Assembly: GCA_023412275.1 (NCBI GenBank)
Contig: JAEYNY010000021.1
Span: 22,125 to 86,124 of the forward strand
Direction: 5' to 3'
Source: Bacillota bacterium
Lineage (GTDB): Bacteria; Bacillota; Clostridia; Acetivibrionales; DSM-1351
DNA length: 64,000 bases
Under the pieces are notes generated by a model. The model saw only the letters and a list, made by a program, of their open reading frames with translations, ran no database searches and was not told where the DNA came from. The number at the start of each line of letters is the position of its first letter. Position 1 is the stretch's first letter. Positions 17,001 to 24,279 of this stretch are shown piece after piece. A program made the translations under genes and the position numbers.

Positions 17001-17494
17001 TGATATACACAATCCAGATAAACCTCTGTCAACTTTAAGAGCTGATCCTCACTCAGTGATGAGACAGGATATGTAGTAAAGTTTTGAGCGGTAAATGCAT
17101 TTATAAAAGTAGAATATGTCTGGTTTAAAATTGTAAATAAAACGTTCTTCATAGGGTACTTCTGTGAGCCGGATACGGTTATATGCTCAAGTACATGATT
17201 TACTCCCGTATCATTAAAGGCAGGTGTTTTGAATGAAATATCAAATGCCCTGTTGGTATCTTTATTTTGTATAAAAATGAGCTTTGCACCTGTCTTTTCA
17301 TGCTCAAATAAAACAGTTTTACTGTCTATTATTTCCATATTACCAATTTCCTGAACCTTGAAGCCGGATACTACCTGCCCTACCTCCGGCAATGCTTTGA
17401 GTTCCGTTTGAGCAGCATCTACACAAGGTGCAACATTGAGAAAAAGGCTTAAAATTAAAACAAATGACAGCATGTACGAAACAACTTTTTTCAT
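14084..17494 (-). CDS. Secreted M16C metalloprotease with C-terminal SLH-like region
   Basis: About 1136 residues. A Sec signal peptide (LSFVLILSLFLNVAPCVDA) precedes a presequence-protease-like M16C body. The inverted zinc motif HxxEH is HVLEH at residues about 101-105, with the distal Glu region near FKREAWRYE. The enzyme should be a clam-shaped peptidase that degrades short peptides. The last 120 residues look like two S-layer homology repeats (KLTREELAVFICKIA, then WSRKAVNALVGFDVI and NFNPKGEVTSEFV), which would bind it to the cell wall. AAGGAG precedes ATG 17494; GTG 17497 is an alternative. It is a single-gene unit ended by a strong terminator. Family M16C proteins are usually about 970 residues and not surface-anchored. 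Confidence 0.88.
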   Translation of the reverse strand: MKKVVSYMLSFVLILSLFLNVAPCVDAAQTELKALPEVGQVVSGFKVQEIGNMEIIDSKTVLFEHEKTGAKLIFIQNKDTNRAFDISFKTPAFNDTGVNHVLEHITVSGSQKYPMKNVLFTILNQTYSTFINAFTAQNFTTYPVSSLSEDQLLKLTEVYLDCVYHPSVYNDKNIFKREAWRYEMADSKADLNISGTVYNEMKGALGNISTAASYNGLKTLFPNSTQSTVSGGDPDKVKDLAYEDVIKTHNTYYHPSNSLMVLYGNVDYQKFLKMIDDSYLSKYDKKDINIEKLKLEPLNKTIEKTFKYPVAAGTDTKNASQIDYCFPLANMSDEDLLGIAVLGELLGSESSPLKQEFRNKKLGGDIVINYNTGLSIPVLSFSAQNTDESKKADIKALVDKYLNTIVKTGFKSADVDAVLAGELRGVSNITETPNLGVNLSTQVGSFWANFDSIDFYNNMLKNIKSISTKSGKRYFEGLTEKFLVKNKNTALVTTVPEAGLSEKQAAEQKKYLSDLKASMSQQQIDTIVDETKTYNEWNSREDNKDIVKSIQAVKISDLPEEVKNYNIKETKSDGVRLISAEANVGETESTSLYLDTSSVPADKLHYLKLYTELLGNLDTKNSKKAELGNLKTRYINGVSFNLSVLLDKTYKNYSPVLNVSWSGIIGDYDKQLEVVKDIILNTQINKSTDVLNIVKSRISEMKTQYTSNPLSIQAMRSRSYFSEAYNYLNYASTIDYYNFLTNLEKELSKNPKGVLNELNNVKALVTNKKNLIVTFAGNKNSISKFETSIKKFTMGMPSKDIAKQDYSKLPKPAQKEGISVDGSVQYNMIYSTYEKMGTAFNGKYIPIGSVINENYITPKIRFGYGAYDNIVEFGDEGFMLASYRDPNIKETFEVYKGLPEFIKNINLTQEQLDSYILKSFSNYTVSSGEISGANTALGYYLMGIKSEDILQILKEIKSVTVNDVKDTASMVENMLKNGTYSTAGSKEKLSENKELYDNIIALEQGQGTKTNTITRGQFFELVLAGAPKPLEIAKQQGLITPDKKGNYFENRKLTREELAVFICKIATLSGVQLPDAKPEIADINAAASWSRKAVNALVGFDVIKLDDKGNFNPKGEVTSEFVTTVLNNLNQKLAGK

Positions 17495-17649
17495 CACTCT
17501 TATCTCCTTTTAGTATTTTCTAATCCTTAATCTGTAAAACAATCTTACAAAGTTTTCTAAAAAAGGTTAGTAAAATTAGTTTACATTAACATTTATGGCA
17601 AGTCCATTCTTTTACATAAGATGCAATTATAATGTATTCAAATGATTAA

Positions 17650-18537
17650 TTAAATTAGTATTTCCAACAATGAGGCTGTTAAAAATACAATACTTATAAT
17701 CTGATTAAGTGAATATGACGTAAATGAGTATACCTCAGCTCGAGTGTCATCAGGTTTTCTGACATTGGCGACAAGTGAATGTTCTATTGCGAAAAGTACT
17801 GTTATTATCAACAGTCCAGTAAAATATATTGTTCCAAGCTGTCTGCTGATTATCCCTAAAACTAGCAGGAAGATACAGGATACGAGATGGAAGGTACTTG
17901 ATATATGAAGTGCCCTGCGTATACCGAATTTAACAGGAATGGAACGCAGATTGTTAGCCTTATCAAACTCATAGTCCTGTATACCGTATATTACGTCAAA
18001 GCCGGCTACCCATAATGTATTTGCAACACCCATTATTAAAGGTGTTACAGATAAGCTCCCGGTTACGGCAATCCATGCTCCCACCGGTGCTGCAGCCGTT
18101 GTAACTCCTAAAATAATATGACATAGCCATGTAAACCGTTTTGTATAAGAGTAGCCTGTCATAAATACAAGTGCAATAGGTGCAAGAATAAGGCAAAGCA
18201 GGTTTAACATGGCCGCAGAAACAAGCATTATTGTAAAAGAAACTGCCGCCAGCCCGTAAGCTTCCCCTTTGCTGACCTGTCCCTGTGGAATCTGTCTTAC
18301 ACAAGTTCTTGGGTTAAGCTTATCAATCTCTGCATCTATAGCCCTGTTAATGGCATTGGCACCTGTTCTGGCTCCCATGAATGCAAGCAATATCCACAAT
18401 ACCTTCCATAAGCTCGGAAGCCCATTTGAGGCCAACAGCATGGAAATAACGGCAAAGGATAAAGAAAATATGGAGTGAGAAAACATTACAAGAGTTCCAT
18501 AGTCAGATATTTTTCTAATTACCTTCGAAGCAAGCAT
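17650..18537 (-). CDS. UbiA-family prenyltransferase
   Basis: About 295 residues, eight to nine membrane helices. The two Asp-rich motifs are NAINRAIDAEIDKLNPRT (NxxxDxxxD) and YGIQDYEFDKANNLRS (DxxxD), which bind the prenyl diphosphate through Mg2+. AAAGGAGG is 4 nt before ATG 18537, chosen over the longer frame to 18573. The UbiD-type gene ends 14 bp upstream, so the two form an operon. UbiA with UbiD makes a prenylated aromatic, followed by decarboxylation. In futalosine-pathway bacteria such a pair (MqnP, MqnL) serves menaquinone synthesis, but no other quinone gene is visible here, so that assignment is tentative. Confidence 0.87.
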   Translation of the reverse strand: MLASKVIRKISDYGTLVMFSHSIFSLSFAVISMLLASNGLPSLWKVLWILLAFMGARTGANAINRAIDAEIDKLNPRTCVRQIPQGQVSKGEAYGLAAVSFTIMLVSAAMLNLLCLILAPIALVFMTGYSYTKRFTWLCHIILGVTTAAAPVGAWIAVTGSLSVTPLIMGVANTLWVAGFDVIYGIQDYEFDKANNLRSIPVKFGIRRALHISSTFHLVSCIFLLVLGIISRQLGTIYFTGLLIITVLFAIEHSLVANVRKPDDTRAEVYSFTSYSLNQIISIVFLTASLLEILI

Positions 18538-18551
18538 ATTTCCTCCTTTAT

Positions 18552-19997
18552 TTAAAAACCGTATCCCTTCCATCTTTTTGTGACTAATGCCTTTATATCC
18601 TCAGACATTGCTATTTCATCGGGCCATATACGACTATAGCCTTCCTCCGGAAGTTTTATTGTAGCGTCAATACCTACCCTGCATCCGTAATGTCTTTGGT
18701 CAGAGGCGTGATCCAGTGCATCAAGAGGGCCGTCTGAGAAAACAATATCTCGCCTGCCGTCAATATTGTTGAAAACCTTCCATGCAACTGTTGATAAATC
18801 ATGAGGATTTACAGATTCATCCACAACTATAATCATTTTTGTGTACATCATCTGCCCTGAACCCCAAATTGAGTTCATTACCTTTTTAGCATGTCCCGGA
18901 TACCTTTTTTTTATTGAAACAATAACGCAGTTATGAAATACACCCTCCAGAGGAAAATTCATATCAATAATCTCCGGGAATTGAATCCTTAATAAAGGAA
19001 GAAACAGCTTTTCTGTTGCCTTACCCAGATAACAGTCCTCCATTGGAGGTTTGCCCACAACAGTAGCAGGATAAATAGCATCCTCTCTGTAGGTCATACA
19101 GGTCAAATGAAAAACCGGATACATATCAGCAAGAGAATAATACCCTGTATGATCACCAAAAGGGCCTTCCATACGAAGTCCCTCACTTGTGTCCACATAG
19201 CCTTCAAGAATAAAATCAGCATTTGCAGGAACGTAAATATCATTTGTAATAGACTTGACCAGAGATACGGGCTTTTTTCTTAGAAACCCTGCAAATAATA
19301 TTTCATCTATATATTGAGGGAGAGGAGCAGTTGCAGAATAAATAACTACCGGGTCACAGCCTATTGCCACAGATACAGGCATTATTCCTCCGGTATTACG
19401 GTACTTGTCGTATATATTCCTGCCGTCCTTGTGAAGGTGCCAGTGCATTCCGGTAGTTTGAGGGTCATACACCTGCATCCGGTACATACCCATATTTTGT
19501 ATGCCAGTTTCAGGGTCTTTTGTTATAACAACAGGCAAAGTGATAAATCTGCCTCCATCCCCGGGCCAGCATTTTAGTATTGGAAGCTTTCCTAAATCCG
19601 GACTATAATCAATTATCTGCTGGCATTTTCCTTTTGTAGGAAGCTTTATTGGAAAAACAGATGTTAGCTGCAATAAAGACGGAACAGCTTTTACGGTTTT
19701 AATAAACCCCGCATAATTGGCTGCATCAATAAAATCTCCAATTTTATCAGCAACCTCCTCAATATTTTTGACCCCCAGTGCAAGGTTCAACCTTTCATAG
19801 CTCCCAAAAGTATTTATAAGCAGTGGAAATTTTGAGTCCTTCACCTTTTCAAAAAGAAGAGCAGGGCCTCCGCTTTTAACCACTCTGTCGGTTATTTCCG
19901 TAATTTCAAGCTCTGGATCGGTTTCTGACTTTATTCTTTTAATAAATGCTTTTTCTTCCAGCTTATCTACAAAATCATGAAGGTCTGAATAAGCCAT
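18552..19997 (-). CDS. UbiD-family prenylated-FMN decarboxylase
   Basis: 481 residues, the usual family length. Conserved stretches include GMYRMQVYDPQTTGMHWH, EGPFGDHTGYYS and the metal/prFMN-binding VGKPPMEDCYLG. The C-terminal YGCRVGIDATIKLP is also typical. AAGGGG lies 5 nt before the ATG. These enzymes need prenyl-FMN made by UbiX, whose gene is not in the window. Together with the next gene (UbiA) it probably decarboxylates a prenylated aromatic acid, but UbiD relatives act on many aromatic and unsaturated acids. Confidence 0.9.
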   Translation of the reverse strand: MAYSDLHDFVDKLEEKAFIKRIKSETDPELEITEITDRVVKSGGPALLFEKVKDSKFPLLINTFGSYERLNLALGVKNIEEVADKIGDFIDAANYAGFIKTVKAVPSLLQLTSVFPIKLPTKGKCQQIIDYSPDLGKLPILKCWPGDGGRFITLPVVITKDPETGIQNMGMYRMQVYDPQTTGMHWHLHKDGRNIYDKYRNTGGIMPVSVAIGCDPVVIYSATAPLPQYIDEILFAGFLRKKPVSLVKSITNDIYVPANADFILEGYVDTSEGLRMEGPFGDHTGYYSLADMYPVFHLTCMTYREDAIYPATVVGKPPMEDCYLGKATEKLFLPLLRIQFPEIIDMNFPLEGVFHNCVIVSIKKRYPGHAKKVMNSIWGSGQMMYTKMIIVVDESVNPHDLSTVAWKVFNNIDGRRDIVFSDGPLDALDHASDQRHYGCRVGIDATIKLPEEGYSRIWPDEIAMSEDIKALVTKRWKGYGF

Positions 19998-20159
19998 AAA
20001 TTCCCCTTTCTATAAAAAATCAAGCCTTATGAAAATATTGACCTGCCAAGGCTAAATTAAACAAAATAGAATCCCTTTATGTGAATTTCTTTAAAAAATC
20101 TGGATATTCTAACAATGTAAATTAAATGAAACTTTGTTGAATCAAGGAGAAAAAAATAT

Positions 20160-21692
20160 ATGCCACAGAATCTTATTGAAAAAGCATTTTCAAGGCCGGT
20201 AGAATCTTATTGGATTGGGTCAACACCCGAAACTGACTATCCGGAATTGAGTGAAAATATTAAAACCGACATTCTGGTTGTAGGAGGCGGAATAACCGGG
20301 ATAGCAACAGCATATTTACTTCAGAAGGAAGGACTGGACGTTGTTATAATAGATGCCAACAGGATTGTTCAGTCCACTTCGGGACATACCACAGCAAAGA
20401 TAACTTCACTCCACAGCGTTAAATATGCAAAACTAATAAAGCAGTTGGGAGAAGAAGGTGCTGGCAAATACGGAGAAATTAACGAAAAAGCCATTTCAAT
20501 GATTGAAGACATAATAAAAGAAAACAATATACAATGTGATTTCAGCCGACAACCAAACTTTGTTTATACAAAGGAAGAACAATATATAAACGTTATTGAA
20601 GAAGAGGTAAATGCAGCTAAATCTATAGGTCTTCCTGCAAGATTTGAGGCCTCCCTACCTCTTCCCTTTACTGTTCAAGGGGCAGTATGTTTTGATAATC
20701 AAGCACAGTTTCATCCCCGTAAGTATCTTCTGTCACTTGCAGATATATTTGTAAAAAACGGTGGCCACATTTTTGAGAACACGGTAGCCCTTGACATTCA
20801 TGAAGACCGTGAATGTACAACATCTACCCGAAGCGGCTTCAGTATTAAATCAGACAAGGTAATAATAGCCAGTCACTTCCCCTTTTATGATGGGTGGGGA
20901 TTCTATTCTGCAAGAATGTACGCTGAGCGTTCCTATTCACTTGCGGTAAAGTCGCCCGTAACCGTTCCATATGGAATGTATATCTCCTATGAAGAACCAA
21001 CAAGGTCTATAAGAACCCAACCCGATAAAGACGGAAATCAACTTCTTATTATAGGTGGGGAACACCATAAAACGGGACAAGACATAAACGAGAAAGAACA
21101 TTATACAAAGCTTATAGATTTTGCAGAAACCGTTTTTCAGGCTACAGATGTGCCTTATCGCTGGTCAGCTCAGGATTATACTGTAATGAACGAGGTACCT
21201 TTTATAGGACATATCACGAGTAATAAAATGAATATCTTTGTAGCCACAGGATTCCAGAAATGGGGTATGACAACCAGCCATGTATCAGCTATGATAATAC
21301 GTGATATTATTGCCAACGGAAAAAGCGAAGTTGAAAATATATTTACCCCTTCAAGGTTTACTCCTTTCAGCTCAGCAAAGAACTTTATTAAAGAAAATGC
21401 AGATGTTGTTGACAATCTGGTTTCAGGAAAACTGGAATCGCCTCCTATAGAGTTTAAAATACAGCCGGGTGAAGGCAAGGCAGTAAAGTACCATGGCAAA
21501 AAGGCCGGAGCCTATATGGACAATGACGGTAATGTTTTCATAATAGATACAACCTGTAAACATCTTGGTTGTGAAGTTCATTGGAATTCAGCCGAAAAAA
21601 CCTGGGATTGCCCTTGCCACGCTTCCAGATACAGCTATGACGGGACGGTGATTGAAGGCCCTGCCCTGAAACCTCTTGACAGGTTAAAATAA
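20160..21692 (+). CDS. FAD-dependent oxidoreductase fused to a Rieske [2Fe-2S] domain
   Basis: 510 residues. Residues about 30-60 hold the DAO-type dinucleotide motif ILVVGGGITGIATAYLL, and the middle is a D-amino-acid-oxidase-like fold. The C-terminal 90 residues are a Rieske domain with both ligand pairs, CKHLGC and CPCHASR, giving two Cys and two His for the cluster. This two-domain arrangement is known in Bacillus and clostridial proteins, but the substrate is not established. GGAG is about 10 nt before the ATG. The last codons overlap the 3' end of the convergent YwaF-like gene by 9 bp. It is transcribed divergently from the UbiD/UbiA operon. Confidence 0.9.
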   Translation: MPQNLIEKAFSRPVESYWIGSTPETDYPELSENIKTDILVVGGGITGIATAYLLQKEGLDVVIIDANRIVQSTSGHTTAKITSLHSVKYAKLIKQLGEEGAGKYGEINEKAISMIEDIIKENNIQCDFSRQPNFVYTKEEQYINVIEEEVNAAKSIGLPARFEASLPLPFTVQGAVCFDNQAQFHPRKYLLSLADIFVKNGGHIFENTVALDIHEDRECTTSTRSGFSIKSDKVIIASHFPFYDGWGFYSARMYAERSYSLAVKSPVTVPYGMYISYEEPTRSIRTQPDKDGNQLLIIGGEHHKTGQDINEKEHYTKLIDFAETVFQATDVPYRWSAQDYTVMNEVPFIGHITSNKMNIFVATGFQKWGMTTSHVSAMIIRDIIANGKSEVENIFTPSRFTPFSSAKNFIKENADVVDNLVSGKLESPPIEFKIQPGEGKAVKYHGKKAGAYMDNDGNVFIIDTTCKHLGCEVHWNSAEKTWDCPCHASRYSYDGTVIEGPALKPLDRLK

Positions 21693-22466
21693 AATTTTGG
21701 CTTTATCCCTGTTAGTTTGTTTATAGGAATACTTTTGGTGTCTTTTTATAAAAACAAAAGGTATATATAAAATAATCCAAAGGAGGCAGCCTAGAAGAAA
21801 CGTAGGAATCAAGTACCAAGGACTTCCAACGTGCTTTGCAAAAAATTCCATGGGTGAGCCCGGTGCCGGAAACCTTAAAAAAAAGTAATTCCCGTTTGTA
21901 GCTAAATTAACAGGAGTAACTATCAGTGCAAAAGCTACCAACATTGCAACTGTTTTCGGAAGGCTTCGTATGTCCGGTTTGAAGCCCATGCCAAAAACCA
22001 TGAATATCGGGATAAAGCAAATAATTCCGTGAACCAACATGCTTTGTATATATATAAATGAAAAGGAAGGATAGTAATAAATATCAGGAGTAAAAAGTGT
22101 TAATAAAGCCGGTGCCAGTCCCATAGCATACGAATATTCCATCAAGAGTTTACTTCTGGTAATAGTCATTACGGGAAGTATAATGCACATTAGGCTACAC
22201 AAGTGAAGGGGCAGTGTATACCCCCAGGAAAACTGCCCTACAGCGTTGTACCAAAGTATCTGTGCTCCTTCTGTTAAGGGCAGTAACAAACTGGCAAGTA
22301 TAAGCATCCTCCACTTTTTTTCCTCACTCTTATCCTTGAACAGGACAGTCATAATACACCACATGCAAGCTACCATACCCACAGCAAGAAGATGTTGTAC
22401 CGAAAATAGAGAATTATGAAGCCTTGAGGGTATATTGTCTATGTAAGTAAAAAAATATCTGAACAT
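21684..22466 (-). CDS. YwaF-like integral membrane protein (TIGR02206 type)
   Basis: 260 residues, about six to seven membrane helices. The features GYTLPLHLCSLMCIILP and NGNYFFLRFPAPGSP, with short loops throughout, fit the YwaF / TIGR02206 family, which has no established function. Its 3' end overlaps the FAD-Rieske gene by 9 bp. No operon partner is on its strand. Confidence 0.8.
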   Translation of the reverse strand: MFRYFFTYIDNIPSRLHNSLFSVQHLLAVGMVACMWCIMTVLFKDKSEEKKWRMLILASLLLPLTEGAQILWYNAVGQFSWGYTLPLHLCSLMCIILPVMTITRSKLLMEYSYAMGLAPALLTLFTPDIYYYPSFSFIYIQSMLVHGIICFIPIFMVFGMGFKPDIRSLPKTVAMLVAFALIVTPVNLATNGNYFFLRFPAPGSPMEFFAKHVGSPWYLIPTFLLGCLLWIILYIPFVFIKRHQKYSYKQTNRDKAKILF

Positions 22467-22554
22467 TGCAAGCCTCCCTTGTCCTACCGTTTACTATAAT
22501 AAATTTATATTCTTCAGAAAGATTTTTAATCCTCCGGTATCAAAATTATTTTTG

Positions 22555-22582
22555 TTGACTTACTTTCCAAATCAAGTAAAAT
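22555..22582 (+). promoter_or_regulatory. Candidate promoter of the trpB2-like gene
   Basis: -35 TTGACT (22555-22560) and -10 TAAAAT (22577-22582) with 16-bp spacing, about 50 bp before the start codon. No attenuator or T-box is visible in the short leader. Confidence 0.5.
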
Positions 22583-22635
22583 ATTATATAGACTAGTTAA
22601 GAAATCCTTTAATCATAGAGGATATGGAGGTTAAG

Positions 22636-24000
22636 ATGAGAAGAGATGAGATCAGTAAGGTAATTCTGTCCGAAAACGATATTCCAAAACAATGGTACAA
22701 CATAGTTGCAGACATGCCAAATAAGCCTGCACCCTATCATAATCCGGCAACACTAGATATTATCAAGCCTGATGATATGAAGGCTATTTTCCCGGATGAA
22801 GTAATCAAACAGGAAATGTCCACCGAACGTTACATAGATATCCCTGACGAGGTTCGTCAAAGGTACTGTCAGTTTAGGCCAAGTCCTCTTTACAGAGCAA
22901 AGGCTCTTGAAAAACTGTTGGATACTCCTGCTAGAATTTATTACAAATATGAAGGAACAAATGCTACGGGAAGCCACAAGCTTAATACGGCAATCCCACA
23001 GGTATATTATAATAAACTGGCAGGCATAAAAAGACTTGCAACAGAAACAGGTGCCGGTCAATGGGGTAGTGCCTTAAGCCTTGCAACAAGTCAGTTCGGA
23101 TTAGAATGTTCAGTTTATATGGTAAATGTCAGCTATCAGCAAAAACCATACAGACGTTCATTTATGAAAACCTTTGGTGCAAATGTTGTAGCAAGTCCCA
23201 GCACACTTACAAACAGCGGAAGAAGTATTTTAGAAAGAGACCCCGATTGTTCGGGCAGTCTTGGAATCGCAATAAGTGAAGCGGTTGAGGATGCAGCGAC
23301 ACATGCTGATACCAACTATGCACTGGGAAGCGTTTTAAACCACGTATGTCTGCACCAAACCATAATCGGAATCGAAGCAAAAAAGCAAATGGAGTATTTG
23401 GATGAATATCCAGACGTAATTTTTGCATGTTGCGGAGGGGGAAGCAATTTTGCCGGCCTGACTTTTCCATTTTTGCAGGATAAGCTAAATGGTCGCAACC
23501 TTAGGGCTGTAGCCGTTGAACCATCAGCCTGTCCCACTTTGACAAAGGGTGTATTTGCGTTTGATTACGGAGATACCGCAAAAGCAGCTCCAATAACAAA
23601 GATGTATACTTTAGGACATGACTTTATTCCATCCGGTATACATGCCGGCGGGTTAAGATATCACGGGGATTCCGCCATTGTCAGTCAGTTGTATCATGAC
23701 GGAATAATTGAAGCGAAAGCATACGGTCAGAAATCCGTTTTTGAAGCGGCAGTATCCTTTGCACGGGAAGAAGGAATAGTTCCTGCTCCCGAATCAGCAC
23801 ATGCTATAAGGGCCGCCATAGATGAAGCTATTCTGGCAAAAGAATCCGGCGAGGAAAAGGTTATTCTGTTCTGTCTCAGCGGACACGGATACTTTGACTT
23901 TGCAGCATACGAAAACTATTTTAACGGTCTCATTGATGATATAGAGTTTTCTCCGGAATCTGCTGAAAAGAGTTTGCAAAACTTGCCGAATGTAAAGTAG
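22636..24000 (+). CDS. trpB2: TrpB2-like PLP enzyme (tryptophan synthase beta homologue)
   Basis: About 454 residues. The PLP lysine lies in ATGSHKLNTA and the phosphate-binding loop is CCGGGSNFAG. Length and the N-terminal extension (NKPAPYHNPATL) fit the TrpB2 branch (TIGR01415) rather than the roughly 400-residue TrpB1. TrpB2 makes tryptophan from indole and L-serine or phosphoserine, often without TrpA. GGAGG 6 nt upstream fixes ATG 22636; the in-frame ATG 22624 overlaps the site. No trp operon genes are nearby, so it may salvage indole. Repeat copy 3 starts right after the stop. Confidence 0.9.
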   Translation: MRRDEISKVILSENDIPKQWYNIVADMPNKPAPYHNPATLDIIKPDDMKAIFPDEVIKQEMSTERYIDIPDEVRQRYCQFRPSPLYRAKALEKLLDTPARIYYKYEGTNATGSHKLNTAIPQVYYNKLAGIKRLATETGAGQWGSALSLATSQFGLECSVYMVNVSYQQKPYRRSFMKTFGANVVASPSTLTNSGRSILERDPDCSGSLGIAISEAVEDAATHADTNYALGSVLNHVCLHQTIIGIEAKKQMEYLDEYPDVIFACCGGGSNFAGLTFPFLQDKLNGRNLRAVAVEPSACPTLTKGVFAFDYGDTAKAAPITKMYTLGHDFIPSGIHAGGLRYHGDSAIVSQLYHDGIIEAKAYGQKSVFEAAVSFAREEGIVPAPESAHAIRAAIDEAILAKESGEEKVILFCLSGHGYFDFAAYENYFNGLIDDIEFSPESAEKSLQNLPNVK

Positions 24001-24279
24001 TTTTATCTTAAATAACTCCTGTACTTAGAGTATAAATTGTATCAATGGAAGCTTGGTTAAAGATATTTGCGGATGTTTATAGGCGAAGATGGATATTTTA
24101 CCGGAAAACCTATACGATATAGGTTTTAGCGACACAATGAATCACGGATGATGAATGTGAGCGACGGTAAAATATACTAAGATGAGCCGTTAGAAACTCT
24201 TGCAAATATCTTGGAAGCAATCATTGATATAATTTTATACGGGAGTTACCTTTGTTAAATCAAAAAACTTTCTGTTTTA
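24001..24279 (-). repeat. Dispersed palindromic repeat, copy 3 (inverted)
   Basis: Read on the minus strand it starts CTAAAACAGAAAGTTTTTTG and continues ACTCCCGTATAAAATTATAT, matching copies 1 and 2. It ends against the trpB2 stop codon. Its first 20 bp lie inside the GH42 reading frame and provide the last codons (KQKVF) and the TGA stop. Confidence 0.85.
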
